Assembly: GCA_900473415.1 (NCBI GenBank)
Contig: UCLR01000015.1
Span: forward strand, 1-32,419
Length of the DNA stretch: 32,419 nucleotides
DNA from: Hyphomicrobiales bacterium
GTDB taxonomy: Bacteria; Pseudomonadota; Alphaproteobacteria; Rhizobiales; Beijerinckiaceae
Direction of reading: 5' to 3'
Position 1 is the stretch's first letter; the number at the start of each line of letters is the position of its first letter. The position numbers were made by a program, and so were the translations under genes. Below the pieces are notes generated by a model. That model did no database searches and was not told the DNA's origin. It saw only the letters and a program-made list of their open reading frames with translations. Below, one piece after another: positions 7,217-14,894 of this stretch.

Positions 7217-10200
7217 TCAGTGCACGCCAGCCTTCGCCGGCACCGCAGGAGCACCTTCCCAGCGCGTATGCGCCGGCAGGTTCTCGCCCTTCATGATCAC
7301 GGTCAGCAGGCCGATCTGCGCGTAGTCGCCGACATGGGTGTCGTAGAGCACGGTCGCGCCCGCGCCAACGCAGACGCCCTTGCCGAGCTTGACCCGGCCC
7401 ACCTTCATCACCCGGTCCTCGTAGAGGTGAGTCTGCAGCGCCGAATGGGCGTTGATCGTGCAGAAATCGCCGACCTTGATGCAGTCGAACTCGGTGATGT
7501 CAGTCGAGTCCAGCCAGACGCCCTTGCCGTACTTGGCGCCGAACAGCGTCAGGAACCAGGGCAAGAAGGGCGTGCCGCGCAGATAGTCGAACAGCACCTT
7601 GCCGCCGAGGCCCCAATACATCACCGCCACCGCCTCGGTGCGCATCGCCCACCAGGACCACATCGGCTTCATGACCGGCTTGTAGACGCCCATCATCAGC
7701 CATTTGACGGCCGCGCAGATCAACGCCTGGACCACTGCGATAGCCACGGCGACGCCCATGAAGGAGAAGACGAGGCCGATCCAGTCACCCTCGTTGATCC
7801 GCTGCTGCAGCACAAGATCGACCGCGATCGTGCCGAAGGTGATGAAGAGCATCGCCGGGAAGGAGGTGTGCAGCGCCTCGAAGACGCCGCGCCCGAACTG
7901 CTTGCCGAAGGAGGGCTTGTAGGTCCAGTCCGCGCCGAGATCGACCTTCTGGCGGGTCGGCAGCTGGATCGGCGGCGAGCCGAACCAGGTGTCGCCCGGC
8001 TGCATGCGCTCATTGGCCGGCGGCTTCGACTTGATGCCGATCAGGACGCGATCGGGGATGACGGCGCCCGGCGGCACCACCGCATCGTTGCCGACGAAGA
8101 CCTGTTCGCCCGTGCGCGTCATGTCGAGGCGCATATAGCCGCGGCGCATATCCTCGTCGCCGAAGACCACCTCGTCGGCGATGAAGTTGCCCGCGCCGAT
8201 GCCGGTCAGGTCATAGCGGCCGGAGAGATTGGTGGAGATCTCGGCGCCCTTGCCGATGCGAGCGCCCATCAGCCGGTACCAGGCGCGCATGTAGATGGTG
8301 GCGAAGAGCGAGGAGAGCGTCTCCAGCGTCACCTCGGTCGCCAGCGCCACCGTCCATTTGCGCGCGTAGAAGCTGGAATGGATCGAATAAGAGCCCGAGG
8401 TGACCCGCGGCAGGATCACCCAGCGCAGCCCCGCCATGAGCAGGACCGTGAAGGCGATGAGTCCGATCGCCGTCGGCCAGGTCAGGATCGGCAGGAACCA
8501 GAGATAGCTGATCTCGGTCCAGGTCGCGATGAAGTTGTCGATCTGGTCGAACAGCCAGAAGGCCGGGAAGATCGGCAGCAGGCTGATTGGCGGCAGCACG
8601 ATCAGCATCAGGATGTGGAAGGCGGTCATCGCCGCCCGCCGCACCGGGCCAGCCTCGGCGAACGGCGGCAGCGAGGCGAGATCGACCGTCCCGATCTTGC
8701 GGCCGGGCGTGCCGTCCCAGATCTCGCCCTGGCCGACATGGACGCCAGGCGGGATCGCGGTCAGATCGCCGATCTCGGCATGGTCGCCGATCACGCAGCC
8801 ATGGCCGAGCACGACCGAAGCGCCGGCCGAGACGTCCTTGCCGATGCTGATACGGCCGATCACGAGCTTGTCGCCGATAGCCTCGCCATTGGCGAAGGTG
8901 GTCTTGGAGCCGAAGCTCGTGCCCTCACCGATCTCGATCAGATCGAGAGCGCCGGCCTCGTAGTCCGAGATGATGACGTCGCGTCCGACCTTGGCGCCGA
9001 GCAGGCGCCAGTAGAAGCGCATCACCGGCGTGCCCTGCAGCCACTTGATATGGACGAGGCCCGCGACGCGCGCAGCGAACCACCAGCGGAAATAATAGAC
9101 GCCCCAAAGCGGATAGACTCCGGGCTTCGTCCGCCCGAGCACGAGCCATTTCAGCGCGATGCCGATAAGGCCGGTGACGACGATGATGGCGACATAGACG
9201 CCGAGCAGCGCGCCGATCTGGCCGAGCAGAGGCAGGTCCTCGCCCGAGATCAGCATGTAGGTGACGAACACGCCGAGCCATTGCGCCGTCGAAAGCCCGA
9301 TGATGACCGGCAGCACGATAGCCTGCGCCAGTCCACAGAGGAAGCGGCGCAGGAAAGGCGGCGGCGTGAAGGAGAGGTCCTCGGTGACGGCGGCGCCGCG
9401 CTGGTCGAGCAGTTCCGCCATGGCCCGCAGCGTGCGGGCGCCGTAGACGTCCTGCAGCGTGATGCCGGCATAGGCCGGCGTCTCGCGCACGATCGAGATG
9501 AAGCGGGCCGCCAGCAGCGAATGCCCGCCGAGATCCATGAAGAAATCGGCCTCCAGCGGCAGGCTCGCCGCGCCGAGCACGCGCTTGGCCGCCTCCAGCA
9601 ACGCAGCTTCCGTCGCGTTGCGCGGCGGCTCCTGCTCGCCATCGGCGCTCGGCGCCGTCAGCGGCGCCGCCTTCAGCATCTTGCGGTCGACCTTCCCGGA
9701 GACCATGCGCGGCAGCGAGCCGACCGCCTCGAAATGCGCCGGCACCATGTAGGGAGGCAGCTTCTCGCGTAGCGCAGCCCTCAGCGCCGGCCCGTCCACC
9801 GCGACGCCCGGCTCCGGCACGACGAAGGCGACCAGCCGCTCGATGCCGTCATCCGTGCGCAGCACGACGGCCGCCTGCGCCAGGCCCGGCTCGTCGGCGA
9901 GCTTCGACTCGATTTCACCGAGCTCGACGCGGAAGCCGCGGATCTTGATCTGGTCGTCGATGCGGCCGTGAAAGACGATATTGCCGTTGGCATCGAGGCT
10001 GACCGCATCGCCCGAGCGGTAGAGCACAGGATCATCGTGGGCCGCGACCGCCGCGAAGGGATTGGCGATGAACTTCTCGGCCGTCAGTTCCGGGCGACCG
10101 TGATAGCCGCTGGCGACGCCCGGCCCGCCGATCAGGAGCTCGCCCTGCTCGCCCGGCTGGCAGAGATGCATCTCCTCGTTGACGATATAGGCCGTGTAGT

Positions 10201-11233
10201 TCGGGATCGGCCTGCCGATGGTGACCGTCTCGCCCGGCACGACCTCCGCCGCGGTAGCGACGACGGTCGCCTCCGTCGGCCCATACGTGTTGAGGATGCG
10301 GCGGCCGGGCCGCGACCACTTCTGCACGATCGCAGGCGGCAAGGCCTCGCCACCGAGCAGGATGAGTTTCAGCGAGGGCACATCGGCGGGCAGGATGCCG
10401 AGCAGGGTCGGCACCGTGTCGATCACGGTGACACCGGCCTCGTTCAGGATACCCGGCAGGTTTTCGGCATCGCCGATCATCTCGGTCGAGGCGACGAACA
10501 GCGTCGCGCCGACGAGATAGGGCGTCCAGATCTCCTCCATCGACAGGTCGAAGGCGACGGATGCGCCCTGGAAGACCACGTCGTCCGGGCCGACGCCGTA
10601 GAGCGCGTTCCCGGAACGCAGGAAGTGGCAGATGTTGCGATGGCTGATGACGATCGCCTTGGGCGTGCCCGTCGAACCGGAGGTGTAGATCAGATAGGCC
10701 GGATGGTCCTTGGTCAGCCCGGCGGGACGGGCCGGCGGCTCGACGTCGTCGGCAGCCTGCGCAAGAGCGTCAGGCGTCGAGACGGTGCGTTCGGTCGCCT
10801 CGGCGCGACTGGCCCAGCAGGGGCAGGTGACGATGCCCTTGGCCGCAGCGTCATCGAGGCAGGTCGCGATGCGCTCGACAGGCGCCTCGGCATCGAAGGG
10901 AATCCAGGCCGCGCCCGCGCGCGTGATCGCGATCTGCGCGACGAGCAGGTCGATGCCGCGCGGCATCCACAGGCCGACCATGTCGCCAGGTCCCACGCCG
11001 GCGAGTTGCAACCCGCGCGCCTGACGCCCGGCCTGCGCCCAGACCTCGGCATAGCTCAGCCGGCGTTCGCGATCGACCAAAGCAGGGTGATCGGGGTGTG
11101 TAGCGACGCTCGCCGCGAAGATCTCGGCCAGCACCTCGTCGCGGATCAATTCGGGCCGCTTCTCGCCCACCAGCATGGCGAGCGGGCTGGTCGCCGCCTC
11201 CGACGCCGCGAACGGCTTCGTCATATCGTTCAT
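7217..11233 (-). CDS. Pls/PosA-type nonribosomal peptide synthetase: adenylation, carrier protein and six-TM, three-LbH C-terminal region
   Basis: A 1338-residue membrane enzyme built like epsilon-poly-L-lysine synthetase. The adenylation domain (about 30-525) has YTSGSTGTPK (183-192), NTYGPTEAT (315-323), RSGDA (406-410), GRIDDQIKIRGFRVELGEIE (423-442) and the A10 lysine Lys514 (SGKVDRK). A carrier domain (540-612) has GGHS, with Ser572 as phosphopantetheine site. The rest holds three pairs of membrane segments (about 634-662/674-699, 868-896/909-940, 1122-1143/1151-1182), each followed by a left-handed beta-helix hexapeptide domain (740-848, 985-1090, 1230-1333). No condensation or thioesterase domain is present; in Pls the C-terminal tandem domains do the condensation. 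Predicted pocket residues are D229, L230, E233, D272, L292, G294, T316, V324, V325 and K514. ATG 11224 is an alternative start. No other synthetase or tailoring genes are nearby. Confidence 0.88.
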   Translation of the reverse strand: MNDMTKPFAASEAATSPLAMLVGEKRPELIRDEVLAEIFAASVATHPDHPALVDRERRLSYAEVWAQAGRQARGLQLAGVGPGDMVGLWMPRGIDLLVAQIAITRAGAAWIPFDAEAPVERIATCLDDAAAKGIVTCPCWASRAEATERTVSTPDALAQAADDVEPPARPAGLTKDHPAYLIYTSGSTGTPKAIVISHRNICHFLRSGNALYGVGPDDVVFQGASVAFDLSMEEIWTPYLVGATLFVASTEMIGDAENLPGILNEAGVTVIDTVPTLLGILPADVPSLKLILLGGEALPPAIVQKWSRPGRRILNTYGPTEATVVATAAEVVPGETVTIGRPIPNYTAYIVNEEMHLCQPGEQGELLIGGPGVASGYHGRPELTAEKFIANPFAAVAAHDDPVLYRSGDAVSLDANGNIVFHGRIDDQIKIRGFRVELGEIESKLADEPGLAQAAVVLRTDDGIERLVAFVVPEPGVAVDGPALRAALREKLPPYMVPAHFEAVGSLPRMVSGKVDRKMLKAAPLTAPSADGEQEPPRNATEAALLEAAKRVLGAASLPLEADFFMDLGGHSLLAARFISIVRETPAYAGITLQDVYGARTLRAMAELLDQRGAAVTEDLSFTPPPFLRRFLCGLAQAIVLPVIIGLSTAQWLGVFVTYMLISGEDLPLLGQIGALLGVYVAIIVVTGLIGIALKWLVLGRTKPGVYPLWGVYYFRWWFAARVAGLVHIKWLQGTPVMRFYWRLLGAKVGRDVIISDYEAGALDLIEIGEGTSFGSKTTFANGEAIGDKLVIGRISIGKDVSAGASVVLGHGCVIGDHAEIGDLTAIPPGVHVGQGEIWDGTPGRKIGTVDLASLPPFAEAGPVRRAAMTAFHILMLIVLPPISLLPIFPAFWLFDQIDNFIATWTEISYLWFLPILTWPTAIGLIAFTVLLMAGLRWVILPRVTSGSYSIHSSFYARKWTVALATEVTLETLSSLFATIYMRAWYRLMGARIGKGAEISTNLSGRYDLTGIGAGNFIADEVVFGDEDMRRGYMRLDMTRTGEQVFVGNDAVVPPGAVIPDRVLIGIKSKPPANERMQPGDTWFGSPPIQLPTRQKVDLGADWTYKPSFGKQFGRGVFEALHTSFPAMLFITFGTIAVDLVLQQRINEGDWIGLVFSFMGVAVAIAVVQALICAAVKWLMMGVYKPVMKPMWSWWAMRTEAVAVMYWGLGGKVLFDYLRGTPFLPWFLTLFGAKYGKGVWLDSTDITEFDCIKVGDFCTINAHSALQTHLYEDRVMKVGRVKLGKGVCVGAGATVLYDTHVGDYAQIGLLTVIMKGENLPAHTRWEGAPAVPAKAGVH

Positions 11234-11456
11234 CGCGCCCCGCTGCGCTCAAAGGCCCGTCGCCGTCGCTGAGTATCCAGGCCCCCAGCCGTGCGTCGCC
11301 CTGCCGCGCACCTCATGTCAAAACCGGAATCATCGCCTCTACGCTGCGAAATCCGCGTGAGCCCCCCGGCCGGGCAGGCCGCCGCTTCACCGCGTTTTGC
11401 TAGCACATTCCTCCTGCGGGATCACGCGTGAACCCGCGATGAATGCGCCGTCCAGG
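11234..11456. other. Intergenic region upstream of the Pls-like synthetase
   Basis: 223 bases between the histidine phosphatase stop and the synthetase start, both on the minus strand. A perfect -35 hexamer TTGACA is readable on the minus strand (TGTCAA at 11316-11321 on plus), but no convincing -10 follows at 16-18 bases. No terminator hairpin was recognised. Nothing coding is seen. Confidence 0.4.
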
Positions 11457-12053
11457 TCAGATCCAATCGGCCCGGCTGCCGGTGACGACCAGCAGCTTGC
11501 CCTGCCAGATCTCGACCATCGCCGCGTCGCGCGAGGCCACGGCTCCGGCCAGCGCCAGCACGGCGCGCGCGACGCCGCCATGGCTGACGATGACCGTCTC
11601 GCGCGCGAGCCCTTCCAGCACCGGCCGCACCCGCTCGGCCAGCATGCGGTAGCTCTCGCCGCCCGGCGGCACGAAGCCCCATTTGTCGCGCTCGCGCAGA
11701 TGGGCCTGCTCGCGCTCGGCCTTGCGGATGTCACGCCAGGTGAAGCCTTCCCATTCGCCGAAGGTGAGTTCCCGCAGCCGGTCCTCCAGCCGATAAGCGC
11801 CAGCCGGCAGCGCGAGTTCCTTGCGCAGGATGTCCATGGTTTCGCGGGCCCGCTGCATCGGCGAAGCGATGTAGTCGAGTTCCGCATAGCTCGGCACCAG
11901 CGCCTTCAGCCGTTCAGCCGCTTCCGCTGCCTGCTGGCGGCCGAGTTCGTTGAGCGGGATATCCTGCCCACCCTGCAGCCGCCCCTCGCGATTCCAATCG
12001 GTCTCGCCATGGCGGACGAGGATGAGCCGATGCGGTAGCGAGAGCGGGACCAT
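11457..12053 (-). CDS. Histidine phosphatase family protein (phosphoglycerate mutase-like)
   Basis: A 198-residue branch-1 histidine phosphatase. The family transfers phosphate through a phosphohistidine: here the RHG motif LVRHGETDWN near residue 12 supplies the nucleophile and VSHGGVARAV near residue 155 the second His. GRLQGGQDIPLNELG and the SPMQRARET block are also typical, and GEWEG marks the acid/base region. ATG 12053 gives the normal short N-terminus before the motif; an in-frame GTG 15 bases upstream is possible. The frame runs open to 12989 only because of high GC antisense to folP. The gene diverges from folP, with 153 bases between starts. The substrate could be phosphoglycerate, a phosphosugar or a cofactor intermediate. 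Confidence 0.9.
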   Translation of the reverse strand: MVPLSLPHRLILVRHGETDWNREGRLQGGQDIPLNELGRQQAAEAAERLKALVPSYAELDYIASPMQRARETMDILRKELALPAGAYRLEDRLRELTFGEWEGFTWRDIRKAEREQAHLRERDKWGFVPPGGESYRMLAERVRPVLEGLARETVIVSHGGVARAVLALAGAVASRDAAMVEIWQGKLLVVTGSRADWI

Positions 12054-12206
12054 GTGGGGCTTCTGCACGCTGAGGCCGCACGCGTCAAAAGCCTTGAACG
12101 TATCCAGGCCATGCGCAGCGCCCATGGCGACGTTCAGCCGCATTCTGTGGCCGAACTGCCCAGGGGTCGTGTATAGCCGCCCTGATCCTTTCATCCGGCG
12201 CTCCGC

Positions 12207-13046
12207 ATGCCCTTCGCTCTCACCCTGCCCGACGGCCGCCAGCTCGCGCTCGACGCGCCGCTCATCATGGGCATCGTCAACGTCACACCGGATTCCTTCT
12301 CGGACGGCGGCATGCTCCCGAGCGCCGAGGCTGCGGTGGCGCATGGCGAGCGCCTCGTGGCGGAAGGCGCGGCCATCCTCGACATCGGCGGCGAATCCAC
12401 CCGTCCGGGCCACGCCGCCGTCGATGCACAGACCGAGAAGGCGCGCGTGCTTCCGGTCATCGCTGGCCTCAAGGGCCGGACCGACACGCCGATCTCGATC
12501 GACAGCTACAAGGCCGAGGTTGCGGAGGCTGCGCTCGCAGCCGGCGCTACCATCGTCAACGACGTCTGGGGCGCCCAGCGCGATCCCCGCATCGCTGAGG
12601 TAGCAGCCCGCGCCGGCGCGCCGATCATCCTCATGCATAATCGCGACAAGGCGGACGCCTCGCTCGACATCTTCGAGGAGGTGCTGCGCTTCCTCGAGCG
12701 CTCCATCGCCGTCTGCACGCAAGCCGGCGTGCCCCGCAGCCAGATCGTCGTCGATCCGGGCATCGGCTTCGGCAAGACGGCGCGACAGAACCTCGACCTG
12801 ATCCGCCGCCTGGACCGGCTGGACGTGCTCGGCTGCCCCATCCTGCTCGGCGCCTCGCGGAAATCGACGCTCGGCGTCATCACCGGCCGGCAGGTTCCGG
12901 CCGAGCGCCTCGCCGCCAGCATCGCTGCGCATCTCTATGGCGCGAGCCGCGGCGCCGCCATCATCCGCGCCCATGACGTCGCGCCACATATCGACGCCCT
13001 CAAGACCTGGGCCGCGATCGAGGACTTGAGGAAGGTGAGCCCGTGA
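12207..13046 (+). CDS. folP: Dihydropteroate synthase
   Basis: A 279-residue TIM-barrel enzyme that joins 6-hydroxymethyl-7,8-dihydropterin pyrophosphate to p-aminobenzoate; it is the target of sulfonamides. Both family signatures are present: IMGIVNVTPDSFSDGG (residues 24-39) and LDIGGESTRPG (57-67), followed by ISIDSYKAEV, VNDVWG and DPGIGFGKT, and the sulfonamide/pterin-site LGASRKS. The start ATG has no obvious Shine-Dalgarno. It is the first gene of a folP-folB-folK operon: its TGA overlaps the GTG start of folB by four bases, which implies translational coupling. Confidence 0.96.
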   Translation: MPFALTLPDGRQLALDAPLIMGIVNVTPDSFSDGGMLPSAEAAVAHGERLVAEGAAILDIGGESTRPGHAAVDAQTEKARVLPVIAGLKGRTDTPISIDSYKAEVAEAALAAGATIVNDVWGAQRDPRIAEVAARAGAPIILMHNRDKADASLDIFEEVLRFLERSIAVCTQAGVPRSQIVVDPGIGFGKTARQNLDLIRRLDRLDVLGCPILLGASRKSTLGVITGRQVPAERLAASIAAHLYGASRGAAIIRAHDVAPHIDALKTWAAIEDLRKVSP

Positions 13047-13417
13047 GCGAGACCGGCCGCATCCTGATCGAAAAGCTCGACATCTACGCCTATCACGGCG
13101 TCTTCAGAGAGGAGGAGCGGCTCGGCCAGCGCTTCCTCCTCGACATCGTCCTCGATGTCGATCTGCGGCAAGCTGCGAAGAGCGACGCCCTCGCTGACAC
13201 GGTCGACTATGGCCGCGCCGTCGCCATCGCTAGCGAGGCTTTCACGGGCCGCCGCTATCAGCTGCTGGAGGCGGCCGCCCGCGCCGTGGCGCAAGCCCTA
13301 TTCGAGGCCTTCTCGCCTGTCACCGGCATCGAGATCACCTTGCGCAAGCCCGGCCCGCCAATCCCGGCGACGTTGGGCTCGGTCGGCATTCGGCTGGGCT
13401 TCCGGCGTGAAGACTGA
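13043..13417 (+). CDS. folB: Dihydroneopterin aldolase
   Basis: A 124-residue enzyme that cleaves 7,8-dihydroneopterin to 6-hydroxymethyl-7,8-dihydropterin, the substrate of FolK. Recognised by IEKLDIYAYHGVFREEERLGQRFLLDIVL near the N-terminus, the central DTVDYG, the QLLEAAARAVAQAL helix and the conserved ITLRKPGPPIP with the catalytic Lys. Length is typical. The start is GTG 13043, overlapping the folP stop by four bases, with GAGGAAGG just upstream. Its 3' end overlaps folK by 11 bases. Confidence 0.95.
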   Translation: MSETGRILIEKLDIYAYHGVFREEERLGQRFLLDIVLDVDLRQAAKSDALADTVDYGRAVAIASEAFTGRRYQLLEAAARAVAQALFEAFSPVTGIEITLRKPGPPIPATLGSVGIRLGFRRED

Positions 13418-13922
13418 GGCGGCGCTCGCCTTCGGCGGCAATCTCGGAGACCCGGTCGCGGCCTTCGCCACGGCGCTGCGTGGCCTTCGCGCGCATCCCG
13501 CCGTCACGCTGGGGGCCCTATCGTCCGTCTATCGCACCGCGCCCTGGGGCAAGACCGACCAGCCGGAGTTCCTCAATATGGCGGCGCTGGTCGAGACGAC
13601 GCTCGCGCCTGAGGATCTGCTCGCCTTCTGCCTGGAGCTGGAACGCGCCGGGGGCCGGGAGCGTGGCGAGCGCTGGGGCCCGCGCACGCTCGACATCGAC
13701 ATCCTGACCTATGGCGCGGAAGCCATCGACCGGCCCGGCCTGCAGCTTCCCCATCCACGCATCGCCGAGCGCGCCTTCGTGCTGGCGCCGTTGGCAGACA
13801 TCGCACCGAACAAGATGATCGGCGGACGGACGGTGAAAGGGCTGCTCGAAGCAGTCCAAGACGAAACGATCCGTCGCGACGAGGCCGCGACGGATCGTCT
13901 GAACGCCCTATTGGGAAACTAG
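13407..13922 (+). CDS. folK: 2-amino-4-hydroxy-6-hydroxymethyldihydropteridine diphosphokinase
   Basis: A 171-residue HPPK that pyrophosphorylates 6-hydroxymethyl-7,8-dihydropterin with ATP, making the substrate for FolP. Visible motifs: AFGGNLGDP at the N-terminus, RTAPWGKTDQPEFLNM, the signature RWGPRTLDIDILTYG, and LPHPRIAERAFVLAPLADI. The start GTG 13407 lies inside folB, which fits the family N-terminus and coupled translation; the open frame beginning at 13155 is shadow sequence. The last codons encode a perfect 13-bp inverted repeat (13866-13898). The stop lies one base from that of the convergent fabI. Confidence 0.95.
   Translation: MKTEAALAFGGNLGDPVAAFATALRGLRAHPAVTLGALSSVYRTAPWGKTDQPEFLNMAALVETTLAPEDLLAFCLELERAGGRERGERWGPRTLDIDILTYGAEAIDRPGLQLPHPRIAERAFVLAPLADIAPNKMIGGRTVKGLLEAVQDETIRRDEAATDRLNALLGN
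13866..13898. terminator. 13-bp perfect hairpin inside the 3' end of folK, possible terminator or 3'-stabiliser
   Basis: ACGATCCGTCGCG (13866-13878) pairs perfectly with 13886-13898 around a 7-base loop, 22 bases before the folK stop. No T-tract follows on either strand. Because folK and fabI converge with a single base between them, any RNA 3'-end signal must lie within coding sequence. The structure is certain; the function is inferred. Confidence 0.4.
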
Positions 13923-13923
13923 A

Positions 13924-14763
13924 TCACTCGCCCTTGTCGAGCGAGATATCCGGCGCCGTCGGCACCTTCATGCCGACGACGTGGTAGCCGGCATCGACAT
14001 GCATGATCTCGCCGGTGATGCCGCGCGACATGTCGGAGACGAGGAAGACAGCGGTCTCGCCGACCTCCTCGATGGTGACCGTGCGGCGCAGCGGCGAGTT
14101 GTACTCGTTCCAGCGCAGGATGTAGCGGAAGTCGCCGATGCCGGAGGCGGCCAGCGTCTTGATCGGCCCGGCCGAGATGGCGTTGACGCGGATCTTCGAG
14201 GGCCCGAGATCGGCGGCGAGATACTGCACGCTCGATTCCAGCGCGGCCTTGGCGACGCCCATGACGTTGTAGTGCGGCATCCACTTCTCGGCGCCGTAAT
14301 AGGTCAGCGTCAGCAGCGAGCCGCCATCCGTCATCAGCTTCTCGGCGCGCTGGGTGATCGCCGTGAAGGAATAGCAGGAGATCAGCAGCGACTTGGTGAA
14401 ATTCGCCTCGCTGGTCTCGACATAGCGGCCGGTCAGCTCATCCTTGTCGGAGAAGGCGATGCAGTGAACGACGAAATCGAGCTTGCCCCAGAGCCGCTCG
14501 ATCTCGGCGAAGACCGCATCGATCGTCGCCCCGTCCGTGACGTCGCAATGGCCGACGACATGGCCGCCGAGTTCCTTCGCCAGCGGCTCCACCCGCTTCT
14601 TCAAAGCATCGCCCTGATAGGTGAAGGCGAGCTCCGCGCCGGCATCGGCAGCGGCCTTGGCGATGCCCCAGGCGATGGAGCGGTTGTTCGCGACGCCCAT
14701 CACGAGCCCGCGCTTGCCCTTGAGGAGATTGGCGGTCGGCGAAACGGCGCTGGAATCAGGCAT
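13924..14763 (-). CDS. fabI: Enoyl-[acyl-carrier-protein] reductase (NADH), FabI type
   Basis: A 279-residue atypical short-chain dehydrogenase that reduces trans-2-enoyl-ACP in the last step of fatty acid elongation; it is the target of triclosan. Visible features: the cofactor motif GVANNRSIAWGIAKA (residues 23-37), HCIAFSDK (100-107), and the FabI active site with Tyr155, Tyr165 and Lys172 in YYGAEKWMPHYNVMGVAK, equivalent to E. coli Tyr146/Tyr156/Lys163. GYHVVGM ends the fold. ATG 14763 was chosen because the family begins near here; the upstream extension to 14847 crosses a palindromic repeat. The DnaJ-like gene lies 131 bases upstream on the same strand. Confidence 0.95.
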   Translation of the reverse strand: MPDSSAVSPTANLLKGKRGLVMGVANNRSIAWGIAKAAADAGAELAFTYQGDALKKRVEPLAKELGGHVVGHCDVTDGATIDAVFAEIERLWGKLDFVVHCIAFSDKDELTGRYVETSEANFTKSLLISCYSFTAITQRAEKLMTDGGSLLTLTYYGAEKWMPHYNVMGVAKAALESSVQYLAADLGPSKIRVNAISAGPIKTLAASGIGDFRYILRWNEYNSPLRRTVTIEEVGETAVFLVSDMSRGITGEIMHVDAGYHVVGMKVPTAPDISLDKGE

Positions 14764-14810
14764 GGGGAACCCGCGGGCTGGACTGGGAGGACGGTCTCTT
14801 AGGGCATCGG

Positions 14811-14837
14811 CCCGAAAAGGGGAACCCGATTTTCGGG
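14811..14837. repeat. Intergenic palindromic element (REP-like)
   Basis: CCCGAAAA (14811-14818) and TTTTCGGG (14830-14837) form a perfect 8-bp inverted repeat around GGGGAACCCGA. On the minus strand it continues into GCCGATGC. This wording resembles palindromes scattered between genes in many Hyphomicrobiales genomes. The repeat nature is from memory of such genomes; only one copy is in the window. It could also end the DnaJ-like transcript. Confidence 0.5.
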
Positions 14838-14894
14838 ACACGTCCACGTCTGACCTGTGCGTCAGGGCACGCAGGCCGGGCCCCGACGGCGGTC

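Noticed and set aside
7184..9772. An 862-codon open frame on the plus strand
   Set aside because: It lies antisense to the Pls-like synthetase, is dominated by Arg, His, Asp and Ala as expected for the reverse frame of GC-rich coding sequence, and has no domain motifs or ribosome-binding site.
9968..11272. A 434-codon plus-strand open frame
   Set aside because: Also antisense to the adenylation domain of the synthetase; same composition artefact.
11401..11420. A minus-strand AGGAGGA directly followed by ATG-TGC-TAG, suggesting a start-stop regulatory peptide
   Set aside because: The ribosome-binding site abuts the ATG with no spacer, so initiation there is unlikely.
12054..12989. A long N-terminal extension of the histidine phosphatase
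   Set aside because: Antisense to folP and without similarity to the family; the RHG motif belongs near the N-terminus.
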